Shown: positions 1-13,100 of the stretch, one piece after another
How the letters are laid out: every line of letters begins with the position of its first letter
Position numbering within the stretch: the first letter of the stretch is position 1
Source of the DNA: Phoronis australis
Lineage: Eukaryota; Phoronida; Phoronidae
Direction of reading: 5' to 3'
DNA length: 64,000 nt
NCBI GenBank assembly: GCA_002633005.1
Contig: NMRA01000178.1
Span: 536,062 to 600,061 of the forward strand
Made by a program: the position numbers and the translations under genes
The notes under the pieces: model-generated
The model's database searches: none
What the model was told of the DNA's origin: nothing
What the model saw: the letters and a program-made list of their open reading frames with translations, nothing else

Positions 1-3000
1 GGCTTTGAAAGTCGGGCTGGCACAGAAACTGAAGATCGGCAACACGAAAGAGGAAAAGGGAATTATGATAGCGAGAGTGATAGTGGTGTGAACTACGAGG
101 ACGAACTGAAAAACTTGGAGGGGCGATTGGAAGAACTTATCGACGTCGTCAACGCCCAGGGTAGACCAACTCGTGATGGTAAGGGAATATGGTTTTACAT
201 AACATAATACGTTGCGTACATGGTAACCTGGTATCCTCGATCGACAATATGTCCACTATTTTAACAAGCTTACGAATTTTCTAATGGTTATCTGTCAGTC
301 AGAAGCATACTTTCGAAGAACTCAGAAATAGTACAGAATTTTCAAGGAAGCACTATGTAAAGTGAAGATGTGTTGAAAATGGATACCTTTCAAAGGGACA
401 GCAATTGATGGTTTTTGCATAACCAGTTTGTTCTTTTAGAGACATTTTCTGTTTTAATTACTGTATTTGAGTGTAAACAGTCCGGAAAATAGTCGTATGT
501 TTGCATTCACTTGCACTAAGCACATGCAAGTGGCCTGCAGAGGTCGTGTTCGTCAGTGGACGTATCAGAACAGTTTGTTACCGCCGCGGTGAAGGTGAAT
601 GTGGAACCAAGGTTCTGGCCTTTTATTGGGCCATTTGCGTCACTTTTAGGTGTTCCGTGGACATTACATATTGTCAAGGGAACAGTAATCAACACGCAAA
701 ATGAATTTCAAGATAACTAAATGTAACGTCAAACGGTTGCTTTGCCCTTAATCGTAATGTCAGCGAACAACGTGATCACTTTTTCCGTACGGGAATTCTG
801 CAACCTAACCTGAAAAATTCGTGAGACTAGAAATACATGTAGGCCCCTATGCATCTACAAATGATCACGACTGAGATACAGTTGATTACTTGCTTACTTG
901 GTTAAATGTTTTGAAAGCATCCACTGTGTGTTTTTTTTTTGGTTGACAGGCGAAGCAGAAGACGCTGACAAATCGGTGCCAAAGGCGAAAGAGATGCCAA
1001 CAACTGGAATAACGCAAGTATTTAACATGGGTAAGTTCTTGAGGGTTCAAAGTTCACAAGCCTGCATGACTGCAGCACTTGAAGGAAAGTGACGTATGAG
1101 TGAGGTACCACTCAAACCATGCTCATGTCATGTCCGATATCACTGCTTTTCCCAACAAATGATGCTATATTCAAGGGATATAATAGGCTAGAGGGGTGAC
1201 TTTCGGTAAAATTGGCCTCGCCGCGAAATCGAACTTGCTACCTCTGCGGTCGCAGCCGTTCTGTCGGAGGCGTTACTGAAATCCCACTTTAAAATGGCGG
1301 AACATTTTAGGCGTACTCAGTTAACTGGTAACACCACCGGCCTTGTAATCAGGATAGGCAACAGTGAGAATTGGCGATGTGGCTGAGGCTGATATCAGAA
1401 AAAAAATTACTTTTCTCGCCGATACAATATCCCTTTAACATTCCCTTCCGGCTTCGACCTGCAAGACTCATTGCCCGCATACTAAGTTCACCTGGCCTTG
1501 CAACAGAACAGCTGATGTGGTCGCCCCCTCGATTTCGCTGGTTAATTTTGGCTGGCAGCCTTTGATAGGAATCGACGATTTGTAAGTAAAATCACGTAAA
1601 CACTGGCAGCAAATCTTGCTATTTCGTAGCTCTAAGGGTAGAAGATAAATAACTTCAAGAAGATAACCCACCCCAAAGGTTGATCCAAGGGGGTCAAGGG
1701 TGTCTGGACTCCGTCCCTTTTTCCTTTGATTTTAGTGATATCAAATCTAGAATTTTCAAATAATTGACTTGGACCCCTTTTTAAAAAAATCCTTGATCCG
1801 ACTCCCCACCTTTTAAAACATACTGAATCTGCTCCTGCACCCCAAACCCAAAATGTCCGTTTTTGGACTAAGTTGAAGTTGAGTGCACTCTCCAAACTTG
1901 TAAGTCAGCGTAATGGATAGATACAGCACCGGCAAAGGTGACTTCCGGACCTAGGCTTTGTCGGTTCTGTGTAGGTAGAAACATGACGTTCACAGTCTCC
2001 CAGGTTCCGCCAAGCAGCTCCATATTTAGAAACTATTGTTTTTGGTTCATATTCTGGGGTGGAATCATTTGCTTGCTTTATTAATATGACGAGTTAGCGT
2101 TCCTAAGGAAAAGATATTATGGAGTGCATTGCGTTTGCTACTACTGGGGAGGGTTTGCCGCCGGCTGCTGAACTCCAGCAGCAAACAAATATCAAACTGT
2201 GGTATAACTTCCAGGTGACGAAAATTAAGCGCCGTACCTAGTGTCAGTGGCGGATTTAGGGGGGGGGGCAGGAGGCCATGGTACCCTCTAAAATATCCCA
2301 GATTCCATTTGGCAGTTCGGGGTGCTAATGCCTGAGGGTAAAAATACTGGCTAAAAGTCTGCCCTGCCCCCCCTAACTTAAAATCCTGGATCCGCCCTTG
2401 GGTGTCCTCTCCTACCTGGGATCAAACCCTAGTCTTTAGACTCAAGTCTCAGAGTCCGGTTAGCCGGAAGCTCTGTATAGAAATCGAGACGCTGGAGTTT
2501 GTTCTCCGCGTATTGAGTTCGGTGTGCGTATGTGTATTGCATAGTTGATTGAGTACGAGTCAGGGAAATGTACGGTGCGAAATTTGATGGTTGCTGGTTC
2601 GGATTGCATGGGCCCGCAGCTTCGTGAAAGTGAATTAGATTATCGGTCATGAGTACGCTGTTTGCCGCCTCTTTTACCGGCCCGTTCACCTCTATCTCAT
2701 AAATTACCTTTCTAGGTTAAGATTCTCTTGTTGCTAACAAGAATATCGAAATTATCAGTGACTTAGTGAAGGAGATGTTCTAGAGTTTCTTGAGATTGAC
2801 CAACCCGGCGTACATGAAAAGAATCCTACGTTACAGCCAAACCAGTCAAGATTGGGCAACTCGACTGGTTTGCGCACCACAGAATTTGCCGGTTTGGATC
2901 AAAGATACCATGCTGTGGTTAATTAAATCGCCTCGGGCTGTTGATGTTATTGTTAATGAGACCCCTCAAATGCCCATCAGGGGCGTCAATATTATTTGTA

Positions 3001-3712
3001 ATTTTTTTAACTATATTTGAATAGTTTGTGAAAAGTACGCGTGATTAGGTTTTTGAATTTTGAAAATTGGACAAGAAATGTGACTTTTACAACCTAAAAC
3101 GTTTCTTTAAGGTTGTTCCTCTTTAATTCTGATGGGTATATTGGGCCAATAAGCCAAGTGTCATAGTACAATTCTTGGCCTGAAAAATGTAAATTCGAAA
3201 ATGGTGCATATACGCATTGCCTGTGACCAATACAAGAGTCCTACATGGTAAAGGATATTGAGACCGATTTTGCGAGAGTGAAACGCTTTTCGGTGTTTAG
3301 CCAGCTAAACAAGGAGAAACTCAATTTTTAATGATATTTTCATTACTTTATGCGAAATAGGCCGACGTCATGCTAACGCTGTTTAATACGTTTTAAAACT
3401 CTAGGTAACGCACCTGCAGTCGTAAATGATGGAAAGAGCACCACTGCAATGACATCGAAACACCTTGACAAAAGTCCTTTGGATGTAGTGAAGTTATCTG
3501 GAACTGGCGCTAACCCCAAAGTTTACGAAATCCCCCCACCACCGATTTACCAATACCCGCAGTGCTATTACCAACAGGGGACGCTAGCCTGGCAAAACTA
3601 TCTGTCCGACCAGTGCAACCAGCAAATCATTGGATCCATTGACAGAGCTGCTTGTCTGGCCGCCCTCGCTGGACCAGCATGCCGATGCAAACGCGGGCGT
3701 TGTTCTTGTTGA
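1..3712 (+). CDS. Unrecognised gene, last three exons (3' part)
   Basis: Three exons join in phase: 1-178 (cut by the window edge; donor GTAAGG), 950-1030 (acceptor TTGACAG, donor GTAAGT) and 3405-3712 (acceptor CTCTAG), ending in TGA. Both junctions split a Gly codon after its first base, and the joined length is 567 nt, giving 188 residues. The first exon is acidic, with an alternating charged/leucine stretch (EDELKNLEGRLEELIDVV) that could form a short coiled coil. The last exon has a PPPP run, a Tyr/Gln-rich stretch and a Cys-rich end (ACRCKRGRCSC) that could bind metal or be lipidated. I see no signal peptide or membrane helix in this part. I do not recognise the family. The reading frame and splice signals are convincing; the function is unknown. 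Confidence 0.72.
2245..2400. mobile_element. Short GGCGGATTTAGG/GGATCCGCC element, copy 1
   Basis: Starts CAGTGGCGGATTTAGG and ends TCCTGGATCCGCCCTTG, an imperfect inverted pair, with G/C runs just inside. It matches 4697-4845 through the shared core CCCAGATTCCATTTGGCAGT. It lies in an intron of the left-edge gene. The terminal type resembles hAT-like non-autonomous elements; no clean target duplication is seen. Confidence 0.65.
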
Positions 3713-4102
3713 TGACGGCTTAGGCCATCATTTGTTCGGTTTGTGTGCTATACAAGTTTTGAAGGAAAAAGACAATTAACCATAATGGAAGCCATTACTC
3801 ACTTCATGTCGACAAAGTCGTCGGATCCCAATGAAAATTTCTTCTCAAGGACTGTATCAGTGCCATACGAAGAATGGAAGCATCTTTTGTGTAGACAATG
3901 CCAAGGTCTTCCAACACACTAAAATGTTATGCCAGCTTATTAGGCGAGAACAATCCTTGAAGGCGAACATAAATGAGACAGTAAAAATCCGAGTTTCACT
4001 TCGACCGCGTGCTCTAAAGTTAAAATTTTACTGACCAACAGGTTACCGCTACTTATTTCCGCCCCCTCCCACCACAAAAATCGCGCGGGTCCACTCCTGT
4101 TG

Positions 4103-4108
4103 AATAAA
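4103..4108 (+). terminator. Candidate polyadenylation signal AATAAA
   Basis: AATAAA lies about 390 bases after the stop codon of the gene ending at 3712 and is the first canonical hexamer downstream of it on the + strand. No T/GT-rich downstream element is obvious, so this is only a candidate 3' end. Confidence 0.4.
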
Positions 4109-4696
4109 TTAGGCGGTAGCAGTTGCGTAAAAACAGGTCTCTCAACAAATATGGAATGAAGAGGCTGGACTAAAAGCCAGTTGCATTATATACGCCCGCA
4201 AATAATTTCAACCTTTTCATTACTGTTCGTCGAATCTATGCCTTGGAGACTCGATTCAGTCACAGGGCTCGATCTAACCTTGAGTAGGCTTACTAATCGA
4301 CATTTTGTACAAGAACGCAGCGTATCTCGCAGGTTTTCGAAGTTCGCCTTGAAGAAACATTGCGGCTATCATACCTGCTGCATATTGCTGTTACTCTTTC
4401 ACATAGTACATTTTGCACTGAATTCTGTTTCCACCAGACGGACGAGTGTCAATCACCTACGAGAGCTTTGCATTTTTCTCATTTACGTACCACATGAGAC
4501 ACAAAGCAACACCAGCGTAGTAATACGGAGACAATGAGATTACAGATTTGCCGTTGCACGGCGGACATGAATGAACCTGCATTGTGGTGGCGGACCAAGC
4601 TATGCCTTTAATTGTTGGGAGGGCCAGCCTTCGTTGCTAAGTTACTCGCCGGAAGCCCATTTGTGTGACCAATCACGAGTTGGAAGAGATCGTAGC

Positions 4697-4845
4697 CAGA
4701 GGCGGATTTAGAGGGGGGCCATGCCCCCCAAAAAGTCTCCCAGATTCCATTTGGCAGTTCGGGGTAGCGAATGTCTGACGGGCAAAATCCTGGCTAATAT
4801 TCTGCCCTTCCCCCTCCCCATCTCAAAATCCTGGATCCGCCCCTG
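4697..4845. mobile_element. Short GGCGGATTTAGG/GGATCCGCC element, copy 2
   Basis: CAGAGGCGGATTTAGAGG at the left and CCTGGATCCGCCCCTG at the right, with the same interior as copy 1. It is about 1 kb past the left-edge gene. Confidence 0.65.
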
Positions 4846-5395
4846 GGAGCTATCTAGTCTCATGGCACCAGTGTAGGCTCTTGGAACTGCTAAGTATGTT
4901 GTGGAAATTAACATTTCGTCAGTCCGCTCAAAAATAGACGATTAAGGGTAGCTATCAAAAGCAGAAATGGTAGCTTGGAATTATTTTGGGTGTCCGACTT
5001 TACAAGATACTGTCACGCTTTGTTCGTATGAAAATAGAAAAGAGGAACAACTGTTGAGGAAATCTCACCGGATTCAAGTAAAATAATGCGCTCGTGTTGG
5101 CTTACCAAGCAAATGTTAGTGTAGGCCCAAAATTCCTGCATCACGCCACGGATCTCCAGTAGTTTACGGGCAGGTTACGCGTCAGATCATTGGCATAATC
5201 TCAATAATGACCTAACCTATACACCGGTTGTTCATCATGCTTTTATGTAGATATACAATATCTTGACAAAATTGCAACGAAATCTTCCCAGCATCCCAAG
5301 TTTATTAAATTTCCTTTAAAAATCTGCTTTCACCCGTGTTCCCGAGTGAGATCAGTGACAGATTAAAAACAACCCATCACAGGTAGTAGTATACA

Positions 5396-5401
5396 TTTAT
5401 T
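5396..5401 (-). terminator. Candidate polyadenylation signal of the death receptor
   Basis: AATAAA on the - strand lies about 1.7 kb past the tandem TGA TGA stop (7141-7146). Using it would place a CAGGGCTTGG-family transposon (5667-5903) and a CCCTAG transposon (6168-6530) inside the 3' UTR. Nearer non-canonical signals cannot be excluded. Confidence 0.25.
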
Positions 5402-5666
5402 GTCAACACATGAGTAAGAAATAAATATAAAGCAATGGCAAGCATATTTTACAGAGCTAACCTCTACATACGTCTGATGCATACATGTCGCTGGCCATAC
5501 ATGCACACGGTGATTAAAACAACTTAAAATTGATTGTACAATATCTCTGGGCTAAAACACATAGAGACTAGAGATGGCCTATTACACTTAAACATTGAGC
5601 AGAAGGCATGCAATTTAGCAACACAACCATTAATAGAGTGTGTTCATTACACACAATTAAGACATC

Positions 5667-5903
5667 CGGGGCTTGGAATGACCAATGACAAAAAGAGGAC
5701 CATTTTCCAGCCGATGTACCATTCCACAATCGAATAGGCTTGTGAGATATAAGTATTTTTTGTGTTGTAAAATTCAACTGAAATAAATGTTTTGCATGAT
5801 TAAAGTAAAAAGAGACGAAAAAGAGGAAACTGGAAATCAAATAAGAGGATATCGAAACCAAAAAAGAGGAAATCCTCTTAAAAGAGGAAAATTCCAAGCC
5901 CTG
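5667..5903 (+). mobile_element. Short TIR transposon, CAGGGCTTGG family, copy A
   Basis: The ends read CGGGGCTTGGAATGACC and AAATTCCAAGCCCTG, i.e. inverted. They are flanked by gacatc (5661-5666) and gacacc (5904-5909), a 5-of-6 target duplication. The interior is rich in AAGAGGAAA and has no coding capacity. Confidence 0.78.
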
Positions 5904-6167
5904 GACACCACAAGACACATTCACTGATTTTGAGTGATAGTGTCCGTACTTGTCATTACTTTCTGCGCAAAAGACTTTTATCCACATGAAGGGAAATTCA
6001 TGCAGGTTTTAAACCCAAGTCACATGATTCCGGCACTATAGAATTTAACTTCAGAAGTGTGAGATTCACAAGTATCATTAAACCAAAAAAAATATCTAAC
6101 AGGAATGTTTAAACTAGAACCTCTTCAGTTTTCATGTCAGTGCATATGCCGTCCACAAACAGATTTA

Positions 6168-6530
6168 CCCTAGAACAAGTTACTCTAGGAACGAGTTGTC
6201 GCTAGGTTTGAAGGCTGTGTGGAGGCTATTTAAACTAGTACAACTTACCCCACTTGTGACAACTCACTCCACCTTATTGACGTAGGGCAACTTTATCTAG
6301 GGTAATTGCGCCACTTTTAATTCATGTGTGGCCACAAACTTGGGCAAGGCGGAAGTAATTGTCCACAGTGGTTACATACAGCCCGTTCTTTTGTGAGCCG
6401 TATTCCCCTTAGCTGTTCCTTGTCACGCACAGAGCCATAACTTCCACCTTATCCTAGTGATTGGGATAGGTGTGTGTGGACCCTCTATTTAAAAGTGAGG
6501 TAAGTTGCACTAGTGCAAGTTATTCTAGGG
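6168..6530. mobile_element. CCCTAG-terminal short inverted-repeat element, copy 1
   Basis: CCCTAGAACAAGTT at the left and AAGTTATTCTAGGG at the right, both bordered by TA, consistent with a TA target duplication as in Tc1/mariner-type elements. Further internal inverted segments are present (ACTAGTGCAA and its neighbours). No coding capacity. Confidence 0.65.
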
Positions 6531-7143
6531 TAGGACGGGAATTTCCTCAGAGAACTCAATTCAGAGCCCAAGGTAACCTACTGTGGAAGAAAAACCTAAA
6601 CAAACAACGAATGCTTGAAAGAACCTTTCTAGCAATAGTTTGCAACTCTTACACACAGTTCACAGTTATGAATCAACAATACCTTATGATGATGTGAATA
6701 TTTACAAATGACAGTACTATAAACAAAAATGCCAAAATAAATAAAAAAACATTGCCCACACATCAGTCACATGTTAAGAAGAAAACTATTATTGTTTCAA
6801 CGATGGTACTTAAAAACCATACTAAACATGATTTGGGTTATAGTAAACATGACTTTGTCAAAGCAATATAACCACCTCAAGGTTTGGCAGTGAGCAAGCA
6901 AAAATTAATATCAGTGCAAATATCGCCATTTTTATGCTTAAATGAAAAGTAAAGAGAATGTAGTATAAGAAACAAATAACTTAAAACTAAGTTAAATAAT
7001 AAACTTAAACAAGAACACATACATATCCGAATGTACAATAGTCAATTAACTTTATCGATAGCAGTGTCCTGTTTTCAACAAAAACATCTGGCACAAGAAT
7101 TCAGCTGACTGCAACGCCCTCTCCAGGCAGCCACTGACATTCA

Positions 7144-10100
7144 TCAACAATTATGAGCTTTGGCTTTAGGTGGCGTGCTAAGGACTAGCCTCTCCACAAG
7201 GGTCACCTTCTCTGCTTTCTGCAGGGCCACAGTGACTGCATCCAACACGTTGAAGTGATATGGGTTCTTTCCTCGCCAGTTGCAAAATCCCTAAAAGAAC
7301 AGAAGACAGATTGTTAGTCACAAATAACCAACAATGCCTCGCAAAGTCTACCAGTGTCCAAACTTCGATGGACAAATGCTGTACAGTTATCACGGAACTT
7401 GTACAAAAAACGTTTCAAAAATTCTAAAAAAAATTGGACAGTGCTAACAATTTTTAGTCTCCAAACCTTATATACAAGTTGTAAATCTATTTTCTAGTCT
7501 GCCACAGTCAGGGATCAAATCTTGGTAAGTCAGTACGTCTTTGTCAAAATTCATGCTAGACATATCGTTTCCTGCCCAGTAACATGTGATCTGCAGTAAC
7601 ACAGTAAGGGTGATATAAACCAGTACTGAACACTAGCCAGCACAGATGCACACTAAAACCACACAGACATACAAAATGCACAAATTCTTTTCTTCTGTTC
7701 CTGTTCCCAGTCAATCAACCTGGGTTAGCGCATACCAGATGCATTATGCCAGTACTTAACACTGTTCACAGTAATCTATGGCACAACGTGGGCAGGTGAC
7801 CAACAAGTGCCCAAGTAGAAACAAGTGCACAACACTGTTTCAAAGGCCGGATATCCCATCACAAGGCAAAAGTTGATTGACACCACCTCAGTTTTAAGTT
7901 TCAAGAGACTGTGTTGATTGTTATATTAGAATCACAAGCAGTAGCAAAGCATGGACATAGAATTGTTTTCAACGGCACATGGAAGACCACCATTTGAAAC
8001 TAATTAATGAAAATTATAGAGAAGTGATCGATTTGCTTACTCCTGATGCATGAAAAACATTCAAAGGATATTAGCGACATTTAACAAAAGGCACGGACCT
8101 TTATAAAACCAAGAAATTGATCTAAATGTCCTATCCCGCTGATTGCGAGCATTTTTTTCATCAGCAAATATAAGCAGGAGACAGAATCAATACAGAGAGT
8201 AAATAAACGGAGATCTTCTGTTTGCAGCATGGATACAGTTCCATTCATAAATCACGTACATGTCAAAGTTAACAACTAAACTAATAGTTTTGAATGGTTG
8301 GGGAGTACATCACTACCAGAAATGAGCAATCGGTGTCACAAAGCTCTCAACGTTGGCTTTATGGTGGTAATGTCAATACAAATGTCCCGGTTAAAAAAGT
8401 CTGTATAACAAACATAAATATTTAACCCGTATAGCTTCTACAAAACTAAGTACGACTTTCTAAAGTTCACAATATTGCACATACAAATAGAAACATGTCA
8501 CAAAATGCCAAGACATTTAATGGAGCATTCAGAAAGACCAGAGACAACATAGCAAAATTAATAAGTTTGATTGAGTAAACATCAGAGGACTCTGGGTATG
8601 ATGAAGCATTTACAAATAATAACGTAAATAAGGCAAATATCCTCAGGAGAGGACACTTTAAAAATAAAAAATATTGTAGGTTATGTAGGACACCAGAAAA
8701 ATTTCCTAAGTTATATAGTTTCACTTGCATTCAGATAGTCACATGCAGTGTTCAAACTTCAGCAAATAAATGTGCTGGCCTGCTGGGCCAGTTACTAGAA
8801 CATGAGACAACATCCCCATAAGGCCTATACGTCAAAGCTTACTGGCTTGGCCGCAAATCCACTGAGTCCTGGGCCAGCGTGTATTTCGAAAGCTGGTCAC
8901 ACGTGACCTTAAGCCAATGCTACTGAACTGCTTTCTACTCTCCATCTATTCAGGTGTAAAAAGACGACCCGAGCCTTTATTCATTAGCGTCACCTGGTGA
9001 ATGTCAAGTCTCGCACTGGATACTTTTTTATATTTTATTGATAACTGTCTTCCATACATATTCATTTGTCAGACGTGTGAGTGACAAATAACAAATAGCA
9101 ACATGTCTTCACTCACCTGATAGATGACCTCAGGGTAGCCATCTTTTTTGTAAGTGGCCTCAATCTGGTCCAATTCCAAAAGGGCTACTTTCTTGCCTGG
9201 CATGTTGCGAATGACGTCTTTCCAACGTTTTACACCCAGTAGTCGACTGACATAGAGGAAAAGGTCATCGACAGTAGAGTCTGAAAACGTATAACATGAC
9301 ATGAAATGCACCACATAATATAATTACTAAATAATGATAATACAATGTCTAGTTACAATGAATGTTGGGCTTTGATAAGGAACACAAACCATGCAAATCT
9401 ATTTATTACAGCTACCACCTTTTGGCGACTGTTCAGACTTCAACTGAGCAATTTCTGATGACTCAAAGAGCTGGCACAGTCCAGCAGCACCTACACTTGA
9501 GATGACGCGGACAGACAAGTAGACAGAATAAAAAAACAACGTAAAAACATTCAAAAAGGAAAGGGGTAAAACAGAAGGCATAGAGTTGTGGCATGTTCTC
9601 TTCCTGTGTCAGAGCAAACATAGCAAATAAATTCCTACACAATGCGCCATATGTCCTGTGACAACACTCACTTAAAGGTAAGTCGGGTAGCTCCTGCCCA
9701 GTCGGTGCAGTAGAGTTAAGCCTCTCTAGATGGCGCCGGTTGCTGGGAATGTTCAACTCCGTTGCATTGAATGTGAATACGCTGTCCATGGATTCCGCAA
9801 TCTTCATGTTGGCAGCTGTGAACAACAAATACGTGATGAAGGCAGGTACAGATATGCAAATACTAATATGACAAGATATGTGAACAAATCGAGACGACAT
9901 ATTTCGCAGTTTTGCAAGCATTTCAATTCTCAGAAACTCAATAATAACCACACAAAAATTCTTGAATAAAACAGTTTCACTTTATTCTGAAAGCATACCC
10001 ATTTTAGTACGGGCTGGCTCATCACTACAGGCTCAAATAAGGTCAGTACAAACCATAGTGAGGTTCATATTGACCTTATTTGAACAATTGATGTTGAGCT

Positions 10101-13100
10101 ACTACATGCATGTTCACAGCATGAAAATGCTTTCGTGTTTTGATCATTGTGGTTGGGTACAATTGTTAAGTTTTCACATAACTGTTGCCAAAAACTGATT
10201 TCAGTTACTTCAAAACACCAGTAGAATAAGAAATCTCCAAAATGTCCACACCAAATTGTCACCCAGTTCATTTTTAACAATAATAGAAACATTAAAAATA
10301 ACAAAACGTTTCACGGGAGTTATCAACCACAAAACAGAAATGTTAAAATTTCATACCCTCAATTCCTAGGGCAAGCACACAGAACTGGTAAACAGCTTAT
10401 TGGAGCACATTTCATTCACGAATACATAATTCTTGTTTTAGGCAATGGAAGACATTTGTTTTCCATTCATAAACTCTTGACCGGTAACAATGTCACAATG
10501 CCTTCAAGCATAGGATGACCTTTGTAACAACTGAATGACCCCATTAAAGGGGTGGGACCCAAAGATAAGATTGATTGTAATCCATAGATTTAGATAAGAA
10601 ACACATGAATGGCTCAATGGCAGACACTTGGCCAAGCCTGTATTTGTTGAAGTGTATTATTATGATTATGTGTAGAAGCAGTAGTATTATGAGCAAAACG
10701 TTCAGGCATCAAACCCTAGATCACAAGTTTGTGGTGGATAAATTCAAAATAATTGGATTACTTGTGGAATACTTGAATCTTTCAAAAACGAGTTTTGGAT
10801 TGAGACCACTGATATTTGTCAATATTTGGATACCAAGGGTTATTCAAAATGCAGAATTATAATACTGTAATTGAAACATTTCACAAGTATAGTTGTAGGT
10901 TTTGAGTTGCTGGAAAACAAGAACAAACTCCAGCAAGTCTTAGAGTTCATTTGTCACATAATAAGTCTGGCACTCACCTGCAGGAGATGCTGGCGGCGAT
11001 TCAATTGTGTCGACGGATCGTATACTATTGGACCGACGTCTGATACGTCCAATAAATTTAGCAGGAGTCTTTGGTGCATTTGGATCATCTGAAATAAAAT
11101 AGATGACAGGTTACAATCAACACACGCTAATAATTGACACACATCTCCAAACCCTTTTGAAAACCTGCAACTCTGTTACTAGTCCTTTTGATGAGAGCGT
11201 CATTGAGACGCTGGAATTTCATAGTGAATAAAAACCCAATATAAAAGAAAAACTTGGTCATGAACTTATAAATGGAGCCCCCAGGTACGCAATAACCGTC
11301 TAGTGACCTGCATAGAAGTTCAAAAGTCCTGCAGCAATATGACAGAGCTCGCCAAAACTAAAGCTCAAATGTATTTTCCAACATGGGAATTGAAAGAAAG
11401 AAAGTTTGACTTTGCTTCCCTTGTAAAACCAGCCTGATTAATGTCTGTAATGTTTTAGAACCACATAATTAAACTGTCAGCCTTATGATTCATCAGGTGC
11501 TGATAACTGTCTGTTAGGTATTCAAAGAGCACTCTTAACACTGGCAATAGAAAAATTATAAAGCAATGAAAATTTGTCATTGTTTTAGTGACTTGATGTG
11601 CACTTCAGCAAAACTGGGAGCGAGTCACAGGAAAAAGGGCATGCTATTGTCTGCTATAAAAGTGAGACTGCAAGCACTTTCGAAGGTCCATATAAACCTG
11701 CAAATGCAAAATGAGATGAAACAAGTTTCAGAGGACTGAACTTGCTAACAAGGCTGAGCCTCACCTAACAAATCTGAACAATTAACTTTTCAAGCACCAA
11801 TACACAGCCTTCCATCAGTAATTCTTTTGATTTAGACCACAAACCCAGTCGAAGTGGGCTTAACATTTCCCACTGAAGCAGAATTGTGCAACACCTCACT
11901 ACAATCCACCAATTTGAGAGGAGTTGAGACGGTAATCGAGTCCGGGAGTTAAGCTTTCCCAAAGAACAGAATTCCGCAAAACAGGGGACTGAGGGGAGTC
12001 GCAGTGTAGGTGGGAAAGCGGCCTAAATCAAAATTCCGCATCTTAGAAAGCGCATGGGTATATAGCTGCTTTAAGCAATGCGTACATGACTGGACTTACC
12101 CAACTGCTGAAAACTAGACAGCATGTTGTGAAGACCTCTTCTCTTTGGGTCATCTAGACTGAGGTTCAATGGCGCATGCAGTGATTTCTTCAACAGCTCA
12201 TACTCCGTGTACACAATGGGTGTACTCTCGACCAAGGGCAGAGACTGGTCCTTGAGTTCCTGTGCCTTACTGGAGTCTCGCTGCAGCGTATCAGAGGGGT
12301 TCTCCATTGCAAGCATGTCGTTCATTTTGTCCACGTTAAAACTCTTACGGGAACAGATCCTGCGTCTATACACAACGAACAAGGTGATAGACACAGTCAG
12401 CGCAATGGCCAGTACTATTGCCACCCCTATAAATATAATGTCCTTGACTGTCCACGCTTGCGACTCATCATTCTTTGTTGGTCGGATTGTTTTCGGATAA
12501 CCTACAGCAACAACAGAAGATACGGTAAGTAAAGTCACCTATGAGAAAACTTCAGCAGAGGTCAAACAAAATAGTACAACTTGTTCTGTTCCACATCCGA
12601 CTCATTTTGAAACCTGCACCCCATTGTCTAAAGGAAAACGACTCGATGGGCATCAATCACTTTAACCAAGTTCACTTTTTTCAAAAGCTACACAACATAT
12701 CCAGGTAGTTTTTTACCAAGTGGCTTTAATTGACAGCTGAGCAACTGTCACCTCTTTAATTGATGAAGAACATGCTTTCAAAGGCAAGCAGTGCAGTTTT
12801 GAGTCATGAGCCGACCTCCAAATTCATTATTCACGACAATACTAGACAAGATTTGGGCTTTTTAGACTAAATTTCACAATCCAAGTAAAGTGGAGACTAC
12901 CAGTGGGTATCCAGAAGAGGGAGCTCCTGCAGCGGCTGACAAGAGACATACTGTGCATCTCCACCCTTAGAATGTGGGAGTCAAAACAAGTGTGTTTTTG
13001 TTGTAAATTAGAGACATATTGACCAGGAACATCAAAGGGGCTTCATATGGACACCCCGGTGTGAAACAAATCATGAACACAGCTCACCTTCTGACAGGTC

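Noticed and set aside
2405-2480. tRNA-like sequence on the - strand with GGTTTGATCCC
   Set aside because: The box fits a B box and one stem pairs, but no complete cloverleaf or acceptor stem could be drawn; too weak to list as a tRNA or SINE.
4181-4537. 118-residue + strand open frame past the left-edge gene
   Set aside because: No domain, ordinary intergenic composition and no splice or upstream signals; treated as chance.
5568-5987. 139-residue - strand open frame rich in Phe and Ser
   Set aside because: It covers transposon copy A; the same low-complexity frame recurs at copies B and D.
9463-9951. 162-residue - strand open frame
   Set aside because: Only its 9815-9672 part is coding (death receptor exon 6); the rest is intron read-through in other frames.
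10032-10084. Small inverted repeat TCAAATAAGGTCA / TGACCTTATTTGA
   Set aside because: A 13-bp-arm hairpin in an intron, with no second copy seen; may be chance in AT-rich DNA.
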